A stretch of 64,000 nucleotides of DNA from assembly GCF_030499575.1 (NCBI RefSeq), contig NZ_JASTLC010000001.1, positions 2,752,001-2,816,000 on the forward strand. Direction: 5' to 3'. A model generated the notes under the pieces. That model was not told the DNA's origin, made no database searches, and saw nothing but the letters and a program-made list of their open reading frames with translations. Below are positions 8,581 to 16,637 of this stretch, piece by piece. Position 1 is the stretch's first letter. The number at the start of each line of letters is the position of its first letter. A program made the position numbers and the translations under genes. The DNA is from Streptomyces sp. DG2A-72 (GTDB taxonomy: Bacteria > Actinomycetota > Actinomycetes > Streptomycetales > Streptomycetaceae).

Positions 8581-9033
8581 ATGCAGTACACGCTCGAAGT
8601 GATCCCGCTGCCCGTGAGCGACATCGACCGAGCCCGCGACTTCTACCGCGACAAGGTCGGCTTCCACGTCGACATCGACCAGGAGGTCATGCCGGGCATG
8701 CGCATCGTCCAGCTGACCCCTCCCGGCTCCGGCTGCTCGATCGCCCTCGGCGACAGCATCTGGGACCTCACCAAGGGCGAGACCAAGCCCGAACCCGGCT
8801 CCTACCAGGGCCTCCAGCTCTGCGTCGCCGACATCAAGGCGGCGCACGCCGAGCTGCTCGAACGCGGGCTGGATGTCTCCGAGCCGACCCAGTACTCCCC
8901 CGACGACGGCGCGACGTTCATGTACTTCAGGGACCCGGACGGGAATGGCTGGTCGATCCAGGAGTACCGCCGCAGGGCGACGGAGCCGTTGCATCAGGTG
9001 CTGACGGAACAGGCAAAGCAAGGCCAGCAGTAG
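8581..9033 (+). CDS. VOC-family protein (glyoxalase/bleomycin-resistance fold)
   Basis: 150 aa with two beta-alpha-beta-beta-beta modules. The N-terminal module has DRARDFYRDKVGFHVD and the C-terminal one has FRDPDGNGWSIQEY, the usual closing motif with a candidate metal ligand in the SIQEY segment. Family members are metal-dependent lyases, dioxygenases or drug-binding proteins; the substrate is unknown. A GAGGACC ribosome site precedes the ATG. Transcription ends at a repeat-type hairpin starting 1 nt after the stop. Confidence 0.8.
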   Translation: MQYTLEVIPLPVSDIDRARDFYRDKVGFHVDIDQEVMPGMRIVQLTPPGSGCSIALGDSIWDLTKGETKPEPGSYQGLQLCVADIKAAHAELLERGLDVSEPTQYSPDDGATFMYFRDPDGNGWSIQEYRRRATEPLHQVLTEQAKQGQQ

Positions 9034-9070
9034 CGCCCCCTAAGGGGCGCGGGGAACTGCGCGACCAGCC
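9034..9070 (+). repeat. Dispersed intergenic repeat, copy A
   Basis: A small hairpin (CGCCCC..GGGGCG) followed by GGGGAACTGCGCGACCAGCC. The same core recurs inverted at 48261-48297 and 51503-51540. It lies just after a stop codon and probably also works as a terminator. Confidence 0.7.
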
Positions 9071-9099
9071 CTCACCGGCCGCAACCGTGACACGCGCCC

Positions 9100-9936
9100 C
9101 TACGGTCGTGCGCACAACCCGTCCAACGCCAACCGGCTCTCCTCGTCCGCGGCGCGAAAGATCACCAACCGCTGATCCGGATCATGAAGCGGCACCAGCA
9201 CTTCGAAATGCGCCGCGATCACGCCGACGTCAGGATGCCGCATCATCTTGCGCCCGCGACCATTGACCTTGATGTCCCGCTCGGCCCACAATCGCGCGAA
9301 TTCCTCGTCGCGAGTGATGAATTCGGCAATGCGGTCGGTCAACGCCCGATCTTCCGGATGCGCGGCCCACGCAGCGCGCAGGTGCGCGATTCCCTCCCGC
9401 ACGACACGTTCCCGGTCGACGTAGAACTCGCGTATCTCCGGATGCATCAGGCACAGCCAGATCGCATTGCGCCGCGCCGGAGGCAGGGTGTCGAAATCCA
9501 GGAGCAGCCTCGTCATTTCGCGGTTCCAGGCCAGGATGTCGTAGCGGTGGTTCATCAGCATGGCCGGTAGCGGCGACAGGTCGGCGACCATCCGGGCCAG
9601 CGGCGGCGCCGCGGTGGTGGCGGGCTTGTCGGCGTTGCGGGGGCGCTGCTGGGCCAGGTTGAAGAGGTAGGCGCGTTCGACGGGGGCCAGGTGCAGCGCC
9701 CGGGCCAGCGCCTCCACCACGTCCGCCGAGGGTCGCAGCCCGCGGCCCTGTTCCAGCCGCACGATGTAGTCGACGCTGACCCCGGCCAGTTCAGCGACCT
9801 CTTCGCGGCGCAGTCCCGGGGTCCGCCGGGCCTGCCGACGCGACGGCAGACCGAGATCGTGCGGATCCAGCCGTTCGCGCCGGGTCCGCAGGAACGCGGC
9901 CAGCTCCTGTGTGGTGTCCACGGTGTGGGTCGTCAT
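9100..9936 (-). CDS. XRE-type HTH regulator with MmyB-like ligand-binding domain
   Basis: 278-aa regulator. The N-terminal helix-turn-helix reads RRTPGLRREEVAELAGVSVD at about residues 37-56, then YIVRLEQGRGLRPSADV. The C-terminal part carries the MmyB-like domain (MLMNHRYDILAWNREM, WLCLMHPEIREFYVD). These proteins often sit divergent to a reductase that they regulate, as here with the aldo/keto reductase at 10054. The ATG at 9936 is chosen because it leaves two palindromes in the intergenic region; an in-frame upstream ATG at 9984 is less likely. Confidence 0.82.
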   Translation of the reverse strand: MTTHTVDTTQELAAFLRTRRERLDPHDLGLPSRRQARRTPGLRREEVAELAGVSVDYIVRLEQGRGLRPSADVVEALARALHLAPVERAYLFNLAQQRPRNADKPATTAAPPLARMVADLSPLPAMLMNHRYDILAWNREMTRLLLDFDTLPPARRNAIWLCLMHPEIREFYVDRERVVREGIAHLRAAWAAHPEDRALTDRIAEFITRDEEFARLWAERDIKVNGRGRKMMRHPDVGVIAAHFEVLVPLHDPDQRLVIFRAADEESRLALDGLCARP

Positions 9937-9938
9937 GT

Positions 9939-9979
9939 CCGGTCCAACAGCCAGGGTAGGACCGGCGTTCCCAGGAACG
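9939..9979. promoter_or_regulatory. Two candidate operators in the regulator/aldo-keto reductase divergent region
   Basis: CCGGTCC (9939-9945) pairs with GGACCGG (9959-9965) across 13 bp, and CGTTCC-CA-GGAACG forms a tight palindrome at 9966-9979. Both lie between the two divergent start codons, where the HTH regulator would be expected to bind. Confidence 0.4.
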
Positions 9980-10053
9980 TCCATCCCTTACCCCCGGCTC
10001 GCGGCGGTCACAGCCTTGTGCTCGGCAACGGATCACGAGCACAGGAGGACACC

Positions 10054-11118
10054 ATGTCGCTCACCCTCGACACCTACCGGCTGCTGGGCCGCTCCGGGCT
10101 GCGGGTCTCACCGCTGGCGCTGGGCGCGGCGACCTTCGGCACCGAGTGGGGCTGGGGCGCCGAGCAGGACGAGGCACGCAAGCTGTTCGACCTCTATGTC
10201 GAGCGAGGCGGCAACTTCATCGACACCGCCAACACCTACACCTACGGCAGCTCCGAGCGCCTGCTGGGCGAATTCACCCGCGACAACCGCGAAAGCCTGG
10301 TGCTGGCAACGAAATACACGACGCTGCGCCGGCCCGGCGACCCGAATTCCGGGGGCAGTCACCGCAAGAGCCTCTTCGCTTCGGTGGAAGCGAGTCTGCG
10401 ACAGCTCAATACGGACTACATCGATCTGCTCTACCTGCACGTGTGGGATTTCACGACACCGGTCGAGGAGATCCTGCGCGGCATGGACGATCTGGTCCGG
10501 CAGGGCAAGATCTTGTACGTGGCGATCTGTAACGCCCCGGCCTGGCAGGTGTCGCGCATGCAGGCGATCGCCGACCTGCGCGGCTGGTCGCCGCTGGTCG
10601 CGCTGCAGATCGAATACAACCTGATCGAGCGCACCGGGGAACGTGACCTGATCCCCATGGCACGCGAGATGGGGCTGGGTGTGATCCCGTATTCACCCCT
10701 GGCCGGCGGGGTGCTCACCGGCAAGTACAGCCGCGACGACCTGACCGGGACGAACGCCGCATCCGACGACGGCACCCGCAAGAGCTTCAACCTCGCCTTG
10801 GGCACGCTCACCGAACGCAACCTCGCCCTTGCCGATGTCGTGAAAGAGGTCGCCACGGACCTGGGCCGCACACCCGCCCAGGTCGGTCTGGCCTGGACCC
10901 TGCGGAACCCGGACGTGACGGCCCCGATCATCGGCGCCCGCACCCCCGCGCAGCTGGAGGACAATCTGGGCGCCCTGGAGATCGACTTCACCACCGCCCA
11001 ACTGACCCGCCTCGACGAGGCCGGCACGATCGGACTCGGCTACCCGCACGACCTGCTCGCCAGCGACCACATCCGCAAGGTGACCGCAGGCGACCTGAAG
11101 ATCGAAACCCGCCGCTGA
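10054..11118 (+). CDS. Aldo/keto reductase
   Basis: NADPH-dependent carbonyl reductase fold, 354 aa. The catalytic tetrad is visible: Asp57 in NFIDTAN, Tyr62, Lys87 in VLATKYT and His129 in LYLHVWD. The C-terminal nucleotide-binding segment reads PIIGARTPAQLEDNLGAL. An AGGAGG ribosome site precedes the ATG. The length and motifs resemble the YajO/GPR-type branch. It is divergent from the XRE regulator and probably under its control. The physiological substrate is unknown. Confidence 0.85.
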   Translation: MSLTLDTYRLLGRSGLRVSPLALGAATFGTEWGWGAEQDEARKLFDLYVERGGNFIDTANTYTYGSSERLLGEFTRDNRESLVLATKYTTLRRPGDPNSGGSHRKSLFASVEASLRQLNTDYIDLLYLHVWDFTTPVEEILRGMDDLVRQGKILYVAICNAPAWQVSRMQAIADLRGWSPLVALQIEYNLIERTGERDLIPMAREMGLGVIPYSPLAGGVLTGKYSRDDLTGTNAASDDGTRKSFNLALGTLTERNLALADVVKEVATDLGRTPAQVGLAWTLRNPDVTAPIIGARTPAQLEDNLGALEIDFTTAQLTRLDEAGTIGLGYPHDLLASDHIRKVTAGDLKIETRR

Positions 11119-11201
11119 TCCCCGATCGAGCGCCGAGGGCAGCACAACCGCCGTCCTCGGGGCGATCTGCGCAGGGCCTGAGGTCGGTTGTGTGAGCGGG
11201 C

Positions 11202-11257
11202 GGATCTTGGTCGTGGTTGATCACGTTCTGCAGGGCGTAGTTGACGACCAAGATCCA
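11202..11257. repeat. 13-bp perfect inverted repeat with 29-bp loop
   Basis: GGATCTTGGTCGT at 11202-11214 is matched by its exact reverse complement at 11245-11257. It lies in the gene-free stretch between the aldo/keto reductase and the glnA-like fragment. It could be a terminator or the end of a lost element. Confidence 0.6.
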
Positions 11258-11317
11258 CGTCACGGTTGAGCAGGGCCGGTCCTGGAGGCGGCCGGCTGAG
11301 CCCGCCGTACAGGCCCC

Positions 11318-11405
11318 TCACAGAACCGGCAGAGACTTCCGCAGCTCGAAAGCCGTCACCTCGGAGCGGTACTCCTCCCACTCCTGCCGCTTATTGCGCA
11401 GGAAG
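11318..11405 (-). pseudogene. 3'-end fragment of a glnA2-type glutamine synthetase gene
   Basis: On the minus strand this stretch encodes 28 residues ending FELRKSLPVL and a stop. They are identical to the last 28 residues of GlnA2 at 28543-29904, although the DNA differs at several third positions and in the stop codon (TGA here, TAA there). Homology stops at both sides: upstream sequence does not encode GS, and downstream sequence differs from the glnA2 trailer. It is therefore an isolated gene-end fragment, either a diverged duplicate or one imported from a related strain, beside an IS element. Confidence 0.85.
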
Positions 11406-11554
11406 TGACGCTGACCTGGCGTGACGTCGCTCGATCGACGTCGGCGCAGCGCTGACGTGGGCTCGAACGGTCGTCGTTGGTCGTTGTTGGTCACTGTGGG
11501 CCGCCCTTCGACGGCCCACAGACGGCCCCGCTTCAGCGCCGCGACAGACTTCTA

Positions 11555-12418
11555 GGGCCTGTTTGAGATGTTGACCAAGGCCGTGGAACGATCTTGGGAT
11601 GGCTCGTGGCGATCTGACGGACGAACAGTGGGCGCGGCTGGAGCGTCTGTTGCCGCCAGTCGCGAAGATGGGCCGGCCGCCACGGGATCGGCGGCAGGTC
11701 TTCGACGGGATCTGGTGGAGTGCTCGCACTGGCTCGCACTGGCGGGACATACCCGAGCGGTACGGCCCATGGGAGACCGCTTACACGCTGTTCCGTCACT
11801 GGCAGATCGACGGCATCTGGGCCCGGCCCTTGAAGGAACTACAGGTCAAGGCCGATGCTGCTGGGCACATTGAGTGGGAGGTATCGGTCGATTCCACGAT
11901 CTGCCGAGCCCGACGACCAGACACTCGGCCGCTCGCGCGGTGGCCTGACGACCAAGATTCATCTGGCAGCCGACGCCTCCTTTCACGTCCTGGCCGCTGT
12001 GGTCACCGCTGGACAGCGGGCCGACGCCCCGGTGTTCACCGAGGTCATGGACCGCATCCGCGTTCCGCGGATCGGTGGCGGACATCCGCGCACCCGCCCA
12101 GCTCATGTCCTTGCCGACCGCGCGTACTCCTCTCGAAAGATCCGCGAGTACCTGCGTCGACGGCAGATCCCGCCCACCATTCCGGAGAAGCGCGACCAGG
12201 CCGACCATCGTCTTCGTCGGGGTTCGACCGGTTGCCGCCCGCCGGGGTTCGATCGCGAGCGATACAAGGCCAGGCACAAGGTCGAGTGCCGGATCGGGCT
12301 CCTTGAGCAGGCCCGAGGCGTCGCTACACGCTACGAGAAGCTCGCCGTCCGCTACGAGGCCACCGTCCAACTCACCCTTGATACGCCAGGCGCTGTGACC
12401 ACATCTCAATCACGACCC
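11555..12418 (+). mobile_element. IS5-type insertion sequence, degenerate
   Basis: The left end GGGCCTGTTTGAGATGTTGA (from 11555) matches the reverse complement of the right end (about 12395-12418), which begins GGGTCGTGATTGAGATG, as imperfect terminal inverted repeats. The roughly 0.86-kb unit holds one disrupted transposase. No convincing target duplication was identified. Confidence 0.7.
11599..12411 (+). pseudogene. IS5-family transposase, disrupted
   Basis: The first frame (from the ATG at 11599) reads as the IS5-family N-terminal part, with LTDEQWARLERLLPP, WRDIPERYGPW and the first catalytic aspartate in EVSVDSTICRA near 11900. From about 11907 the homology continues in another frame: EPDDQTLGRSRGGLTTKIHL, then HVLADRAYSS with the second aspartate. 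The usual linker between VRAHQHAAG and the LGRSRGG block is missing, so a short deletion with frameshift is the simplest reading. Some IS5 relatives use programmed frameshifting between two ORFs, but that would not explain the missing linker. The C-terminal end also departs from the family after RYEATV. Confidence 0.75.
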
Positions 12419-12477
12419 AGGTGTCGTCCAGCGGCTGCACTAGTGCTGTTCCGCGTTAGTTCGTGGAGGGGCGTTGA

Positions 12478-13557
12478 TCAGGCTGCTTTGAGTGGGGTGC
12501 CCTCGTAGGTCCAGCGGTAGGGCTTGGCGGTGTCGTTGTGCTTGATCACGTAGCTCTCCAGCTTGTCGATCAGGTCGTCGCAGCTGGTGAAGTCGCCGTT
12601 GCGCAGGACCCGGCGGGTCAGGGTGGAGAAGAACAGCTCGGCCTGGTTGAGCCAGGAAGCGTGCGGCGGGGTCCAGTGGACGTGCCAGCGCGGGTGCGCG
12701 GCCAGCCATGCTTTCGTTTGTCTGGCGGTGTGGGAGGAGCCGTTGTCGAGCACGACGTGGATCTCCTTGTCGGGGGCGATGGCCCGGTTCAGCTGGTCCA
12801 GGAACGCGGTGAAGGTGACCGCGTCGTTGCGGGCGATCACCTCGGTGAGTACTTCGCCGCTGGTCACGTCCAAGGTGGCAACGAGGGAAGCGGTGCCGTG
12901 GTGGCAGTACTCGAACTCCTGGCGAGCGAACACGCCGGGGGCGGCGGGGCGCCCGGGATACCGGCGCGAGCGGGCGGCGATCGCAGTCTTCTCGTCGATC
13001 GAGAGCACCACCGCGCCCTGGGGCGGGTCGAGGTAGAGGGCGCACACGTCCGCCGCGCGTTCCCAGAAGCCGGGAGTGTCGCGGCGGGTGAGCCAGCCGC
13101 GGACCTTGTGCGGCTTCAGGTCCAGATCCGCCAGGATCCGCCCGACCTGTGAGGCTGAGACCGGCGCGAAGCAGGTCACCGCAACCTGCGCGGCGATGGT
13201 CCGGTGCGACCAGGTCGCCTCGGGATGCGGCGGTGCGCTGGTGGCCGTGACCACGATCGCCACTCGCACGTCGGGCCCGTAGATCCTCGGCCGTCCCGAC
13301 CGCCCGGCGTCCCGCAGCCCGTCCGGGCCGCCGGCGGCGAACCGGCCCCGCCACTTGCGCACCGTGTTCACGCTGACCGCCAGTTCCCGGGCTATCGCGC
13401 CGTTGGCCCGCCCGTCCGCCGCCGCGAGCACGATCCGGGCCCGCAGCACCGCCCGCACCTGGGACTTCGACGAACAGACCGTCCGTATCAGCCGCTCGCG
13501 GACCTCCCGATCGAGCACCACCGTGACCGCCGTCCCCACCCGTCCTTCACCCTGCAC
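12478..13557 (-). CDS. IS630-family transposase
   Basis: DDE transposase of 359 aa, which inserts at TA dinucleotides. The N-terminal HTH region (about residues 20-80) includes IARELAVSVNTVRKWRGRF. The catalytic acidic residues appear in VVLSIDEKTAI, in VVLDNGSSHTARQT and in SWLNQAELFFS. The C-terminus YRWTYEGTPLKAA is intact and ends 35 bp from the left inverted repeat. The open frame and intact motifs suggest a recently active copy. The same C-terminus is found in the remnant at 17852-17952. Confidence 0.92.
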   Translation of the reverse strand: MQGEGRVGTAVTVVLDREVRERLIRTVCSSKSQVRAVLRARIVLAAADGRANGAIARELAVSVNTVRKWRGRFAAGGPDGLRDAGRSGRPRIYGPDVRVAIVVTATSAPPHPEATWSHRTIAAQVAVTCFAPVSASQVGRILADLDLKPHKVRGWLTRRDTPGFWERAADVCALYLDPPQGAVVLSIDEKTAIAARSRRYPGRPAAPGVFARQEFEYCHHGTASLVATLDVTSGEVLTEVIARNDAVTFTAFLDQLNRAIAPDKEIHVVLDNGSSHTARQTKAWLAAHPRWHVHWTPPHASWLNQAELFFSTLTRRVLRNGDFTSCDDLIDKLESYVIKHNDTAKPYRWTYEGTPLKAA

Positions 13558-13568
13558 GGCAGACGATC

Positions 13569-13931
13569 ATGGCGGACGGGTGCCACACCCGGCAGGACGG
13601 GCCCGTGCCGAAGAACCCCCCGGAATCGATGCAGCACCACCTGCGCCAGCGTCTGAACACCCACGCCCAGGCACGCTGGCCGCAATTGGCCCGGATCGAC
13701 GTCCGCTTCCGCGCCGGATTCGCCTACGTGGCAGCCGAGCTGAAGGACGGGGAAGAACTACCTCTGTGCCGCCTACGCTTCACCGGCGCACTCCCCACCT
13801 GGGGCTTCGCCCTCTACCTCGCAAGCCGGGGCGGCTACCAGGACAACTTCCTGCCCGCAGCGCTGCCCTCCGGCAGTCCCGAAGACTGCCTCAACTGCGC
13901 CGGTGGCCTCTATCTCGACACCCCCGCCTGA
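13569..13931 (+). CDS. Hypothetical passenger protein inside the IS630 element
   Basis: 120-aa protein with no recognised domain, transcribed away from the transposase and lying wholly within the terminal repeats. Its composition is that of a normal Streptomyces protein: an Arg/His-rich N-terminal helix (HLRQRLNTHAQARWPQLARI), a beta-rich core with FRAGFAYVAAEL and LCRLRFTGALPTWGFALYLA, and an acidic C-terminus with a Cys-Leu-Asn-Cys pair. An alternative GTG start at 13606 would remove 12 residues. I recall similar short proteins as widespread in Streptomyces, but cannot confirm that here. It plays no standard role in IS630 transposition. Confidence 0.65.
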   Translation: MADGCHTRQDGPVPKNPPESMQHHLRQRLNTHAQARWPQLARIDVRFRAGFAYVAAELKDGEELPLCRLRFTGALPTWGFALYLASRGGYQDNFLPAALPSGSPEDCLNCAGGLYLDTPA

Positions 13932-13994
13932 CCATCCCCAGCACCCCTCCACGAACTTGCGCGGGCAGCACTAGGTCGCCAGTTCCGCCCTCCG

Positions 13995-14332
13995 CCTGCC
14001 GTCTCCGCGGCACCCCAGTCAGTCAGACCCTCGAAGATGGAGACGTCATCGACCTCGGCGACCGGCGCTTCACCGTCCTGCACCTTCCCGGCCACAGCCC
14101 AGGCAGAATCGGCCTGTTCGACCCCGACACCGGCACCCTCTTCTCCGGCGACGTCATCCACGACGACCAGCTCCTCGACGACATCCACGGAGCCGACCCC
14201 GCTCGATACGTCACGACCATGGCCCGCCTGCGGGACCTGCCCGTCACCGTCTGCCGCCCGGGCCACGGCCCCTCGTTCGGGGCCGCCCGCCTCCGCGAGA
14301 TCGCCGACGCCTACATCACCGACCGATGCTGA
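13995..14332 (+). pseudogene. C-terminal part of an MBL-fold metallo-hydrolase, truncated by the IS630 insertion
   Basis: The frame ending at 14332 contains metallo-beta-lactamase motifs from the C-terminal half: DGDVIDLGDRRFTVLHLPGH, with the metal-binding His of the LPGHSPG turn, then LFSGDVIHDDQL with the bridging Asp, and VCRPGHGPSFG with the last His. The N-terminal half carrying HxHxDH is absent. The homology is cut at the IS630 right end, 22 bp upstream of this fragment. No start codon with a ribosome site is apparent. The enzyme cannot be functional without the first metal site. Confidence 0.8.
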
Positions 14333-14437
14333 TGCCCGAGATGGCGCAGGACGGACGAGCCGTCACGGCGCGGCGCGCAGGCGCCTCCGGTGACGATGGC
14401 TCTTCGGATTCAGGCTCGTGTGTGACCAGCCTGACCG

Positions 14438-14959
14438 TTAGTCGGACGCGGAAGCGGTCTTCGCCCCCGGACCCGGTGCCGCTGTGACCTCACTGGGCGC
14501 GGTGATCTCGTGTCCGGAGGCGCAGGTCACCACGGTGTGGACCGGGCTGCCGCAGTCGTGGTGGAGCAAGGAGATCGTGGAGGCGCCGTCCGGGACGATC
14601 CACCGCTCGGCCCAGTCGTTGAGGGCGATCAGGATGGGCAGCAGGCTGCGACCCTTGTCGGTGAGGCGGTACTCGTCACGTCCACGCGCACCGGGAGCCC
14701 GGTAGCGGGTCTTCTCCAGGACGCCGTCGGCGACGAGGTCCCGCAGGCGGGCGGACAGCACGCTCGGGCTGATGCCGCAATGGCGCTCGAAGTCGTCGAA
14801 GCGGCGTGTGCCGTAGAAGGCCTCCCTGATGATCACACCCGTGGTCCGGGGGCTGAGGGACCGCAGGGCGAGGTTGATCGAGTCGGGTTCGATGTCCCAC
14901 GCGTCCCGTTCCCACCGCTCCGGGTGGCCCCCAGTCGCTGCTTCGGCTGCGTCGCTCAC
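14438..14959 (-). CDS. HxlR-family winged-helix regulator
   Basis: 173 aa from a GTG at 14959. HxlR features are IIREAFYGTRRFDDFERHCG, a conserved serine-rich turn ISPSVLSARLRDLVADGVLE, and EYRLTDKGRSLLPILIAL with a conserved Trp after it. These proteins typically respond to redox or electrophilic stress, or to substrates of a neighbouring enzyme. The extra C-terminal stretch (LLHHDCGSPVHTVVTCASGH) carries His and Cys residues that could bind metal or sense thiols. It is divergent from the FAD oxidoreductase at 15042, which is the likely target. Confidence 0.85.
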   Translation of the reverse strand: MSDAAEAATGGHPERWERDAWDIEPDSINLALRSLSPRTTGVIIREAFYGTRRFDDFERHCGISPSVLSARLRDLVADGVLEKTRYRAPGARGRDEYRLTDKGRSLLPILIALNDWAERWIVPDGASTISLLHHDCGSPVHTVVTCASGHEITAPSEVTAAPGPGAKTASASD

Positions 14960-15041
14960 GTCTTCCTCTCCTGGTTGCTGCGAGTCTATCCGCCTCCGTA
15001 TGCTGACTACTGTTTTCCGAAGCCAGTTGAGGAGTCACCAC

Positions 15042-16637
15042 GTGAGCATCGGTGAGAGCTACCACCGCAGTACGGTCGGCCAGGCTTGGGACGCGATCGT
15101 CATCGGATCGGGGATCGGCGGTCTGACCACAGCCGCCTTCCTGGCCCGGGCCGGACAACGGGTGCTCGTGCTGGAGAAGCACTCGACGGCGGGAGGCGCC
15201 ACCCAAACGTTCCGGCGCGCCGGATACGAATGGGACGCCGGGCTCCACTACATGGGCGACGTCCACCGGCCCACCAGCGGCCTGCGCCGGATCTTCGACC
15301 ACATCAGCGGCGGCAAGCTGGAGTGGGCTCCCATGCCGGACGTGTACAACCGGGTCTTCATCGGGGACCGGGAGTACGAGTACCGGTCCGGTGCCCAGCG
15401 GTTCAAGGACCGGATGAAGGAGTACTTTCCCCACGAGTCCGGGGCCATCGACCAGTACGTCGACCTGGTCCACGCGGCGAACCGCGCGGCTCGCCCCTAC
15501 TTGGCCCACCGCAGTCTGCCGCACTCCGCGGGAGACGCTCTCTACGACGACCTGGCCGCACCCTTCCGCTCGTACGCGGACCACACGGTCACCGAGGTGC
15601 TCACCGACCTCACCGACGACGCGGAGCTGCGCGCCGTGCTCAGCGGCCACTACGGCGACTACTCCCTCGCCCCCGGCCGCGCCTCGTTCGGCATGCACGC
15701 CATGCTCATCCGCCACTACATCAACGGCGCGAACTTCCCCGTCGGAGGCTCCGCACGACTCGCGGAGACAGCGACCGACGTCATCACCGCGGCCGGAGGA
15801 TCCGTACTGATCTCCGCGGAGGTCGAGAGGGTCACGCTGGACGACAAGGGTTCGGCCCGCGGCGTCCTCATGGCGGACGGAAGGAGCTTCCGGGCGCCGC
15901 TGGTCATCAGCGACGCCGGTGCGCTCAACACCCTGACCCGGCTGGTTCCGGACGGGGCTCCCGAAGCCGCCCGGCTCGTCGAGTCCCTGCGTGCCGTCGG
16001 CCCTTCACAGACGTACGTCATGCTCAACATCGGGATCCGGGAATCCGGTGACCGGCTCGACCTGGATGCGGCCAACATCTGGGCGCACGCCGGACCTGAC
16101 ATCGACGGTGACATAGCCGCGTTCGAGGCCGACCCCGAGCACCGCGCCATGCCGACGTACTTCATCACCTTCCCGTCCGTGAAGGACCCGTCGTGGGAAA
16201 GCCGCTATCCGGGGCGCACCACCATCGACATCGCGGGGCTGACCACCTGGTCGTTGTTCGAGCCGTACGCGGGAAGCGCATGGATGCGCCGGGGCGCCGA
16301 CTATGAGCGCCTCAAGGAAAGGTTGACCGAAGAACTGCTGGGCCAGGTCTTCCGCTTCTGCCCCCAGTTGGAGGGCCGCATCGACCACACCGAGCTGGCG
16401 ACGCCGCTCAGCTTCAACCACTTCCTCGGCCGGGAGAGGGGCGACTTCATGTCTCTCGCCCATACTCCGCAGCGGTTCGCCCTGCGTGACCTTGGTGCCC
16501 ACACTCACGTCCCCGGCCTCCTGCTCACCGGCCAGGACGTGGCATCGGCCGGCGTCAGCGGCGCCATCATGGGCGGCGTCGTCGCCGCCTCGGCCGCCCT
16601 GGAGCGCGATGCCCTGGAAGACCTCGCGGCCGGATGA
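15042..16637 (+). CDS. NAD(P)/FAD-dependent oxidoreductase (phytoene desaturase/CrtISO-like)
   Basis: 531 aa from a GTG with a GAGGAG site. The N-terminal dinucleotide-binding motif VIGSGIGGLTTAAFLARAG spans about residues 20-38, followed by VLEKHSTAGGATQTF. The C-terminal FAD-closing motif LLTGQDVASAGVSGAIMGG is typical of the carotenoid isomerase, phytoene desaturase and retinol-saturase family. No carotenoid synthase genes are nearby, so a role in carotenoids is not indicated. It overlaps or abuts the MaoC gene (ATGA at 16634), suggesting translational coupling. It is likely regulated by the divergent HxlR protein. Confidence 0.82.
   Translation: MSIGESYHRSTVGQAWDAIVIGSGIGGLTTAAFLARAGQRVLVLEKHSTAGGATQTFRRAGYEWDAGLHYMGDVHRPTSGLRRIFDHISGGKLEWAPMPDVYNRVFIGDREYEYRSGAQRFKDRMKEYFPHESGAIDQYVDLVHAANRAARPYLAHRSLPHSAGDALYDDLAAPFRSYADHTVTEVLTDLTDDAELRAVLSGHYGDYSLAPGRASFGMHAMLIRHYINGANFPVGGSARLAETATDVITAAGGSVLISAEVERVTLDDKGSARGVLMADGRSFRAPLVISDAGALNTLTRLVPDGAPEAARLVESLRAVGPSQTYVMLNIGIRESGDRLDLDAANIWAHAGPDIDGDIAAFEADPEHRAMPTYFITFPSVKDPSWESRYPGRTTIDIAGLTTWSLFEPYAGSAWMRRGADYERLKERLTEELLGQVFRFCPQLEGRIDHTELATPLSFNHFLGRERGDFMSLAHTPQRFALRDLGAHTHVPGLLLTGQDVASAGVSGAIMGGVVAASAALERDALEDLAAG

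Larger units (their letters stand above)
12443..13971. mobile_element. IS630-type element with passenger gene
   Basis: The terminal inverted repeats begin GTGCTG and share CGTGGAGGGG about 20-30 bp inward: left from 12443, right reverse complement from 13971. A TA dinucleotide flanks each end (12441-12442 and 13972-13973), the expected IS630/Tc1 target duplication. Inside are a full transposase on the minus strand and a separate 120-aa gene on the plus strand. Confidence 0.82.

Noticed and set aside
11545..12425. Target-site duplication of the IS5-type element
   Set aside because: The bases flanking the two inverted repeats do not match convincingly, so no duplication is claimed.
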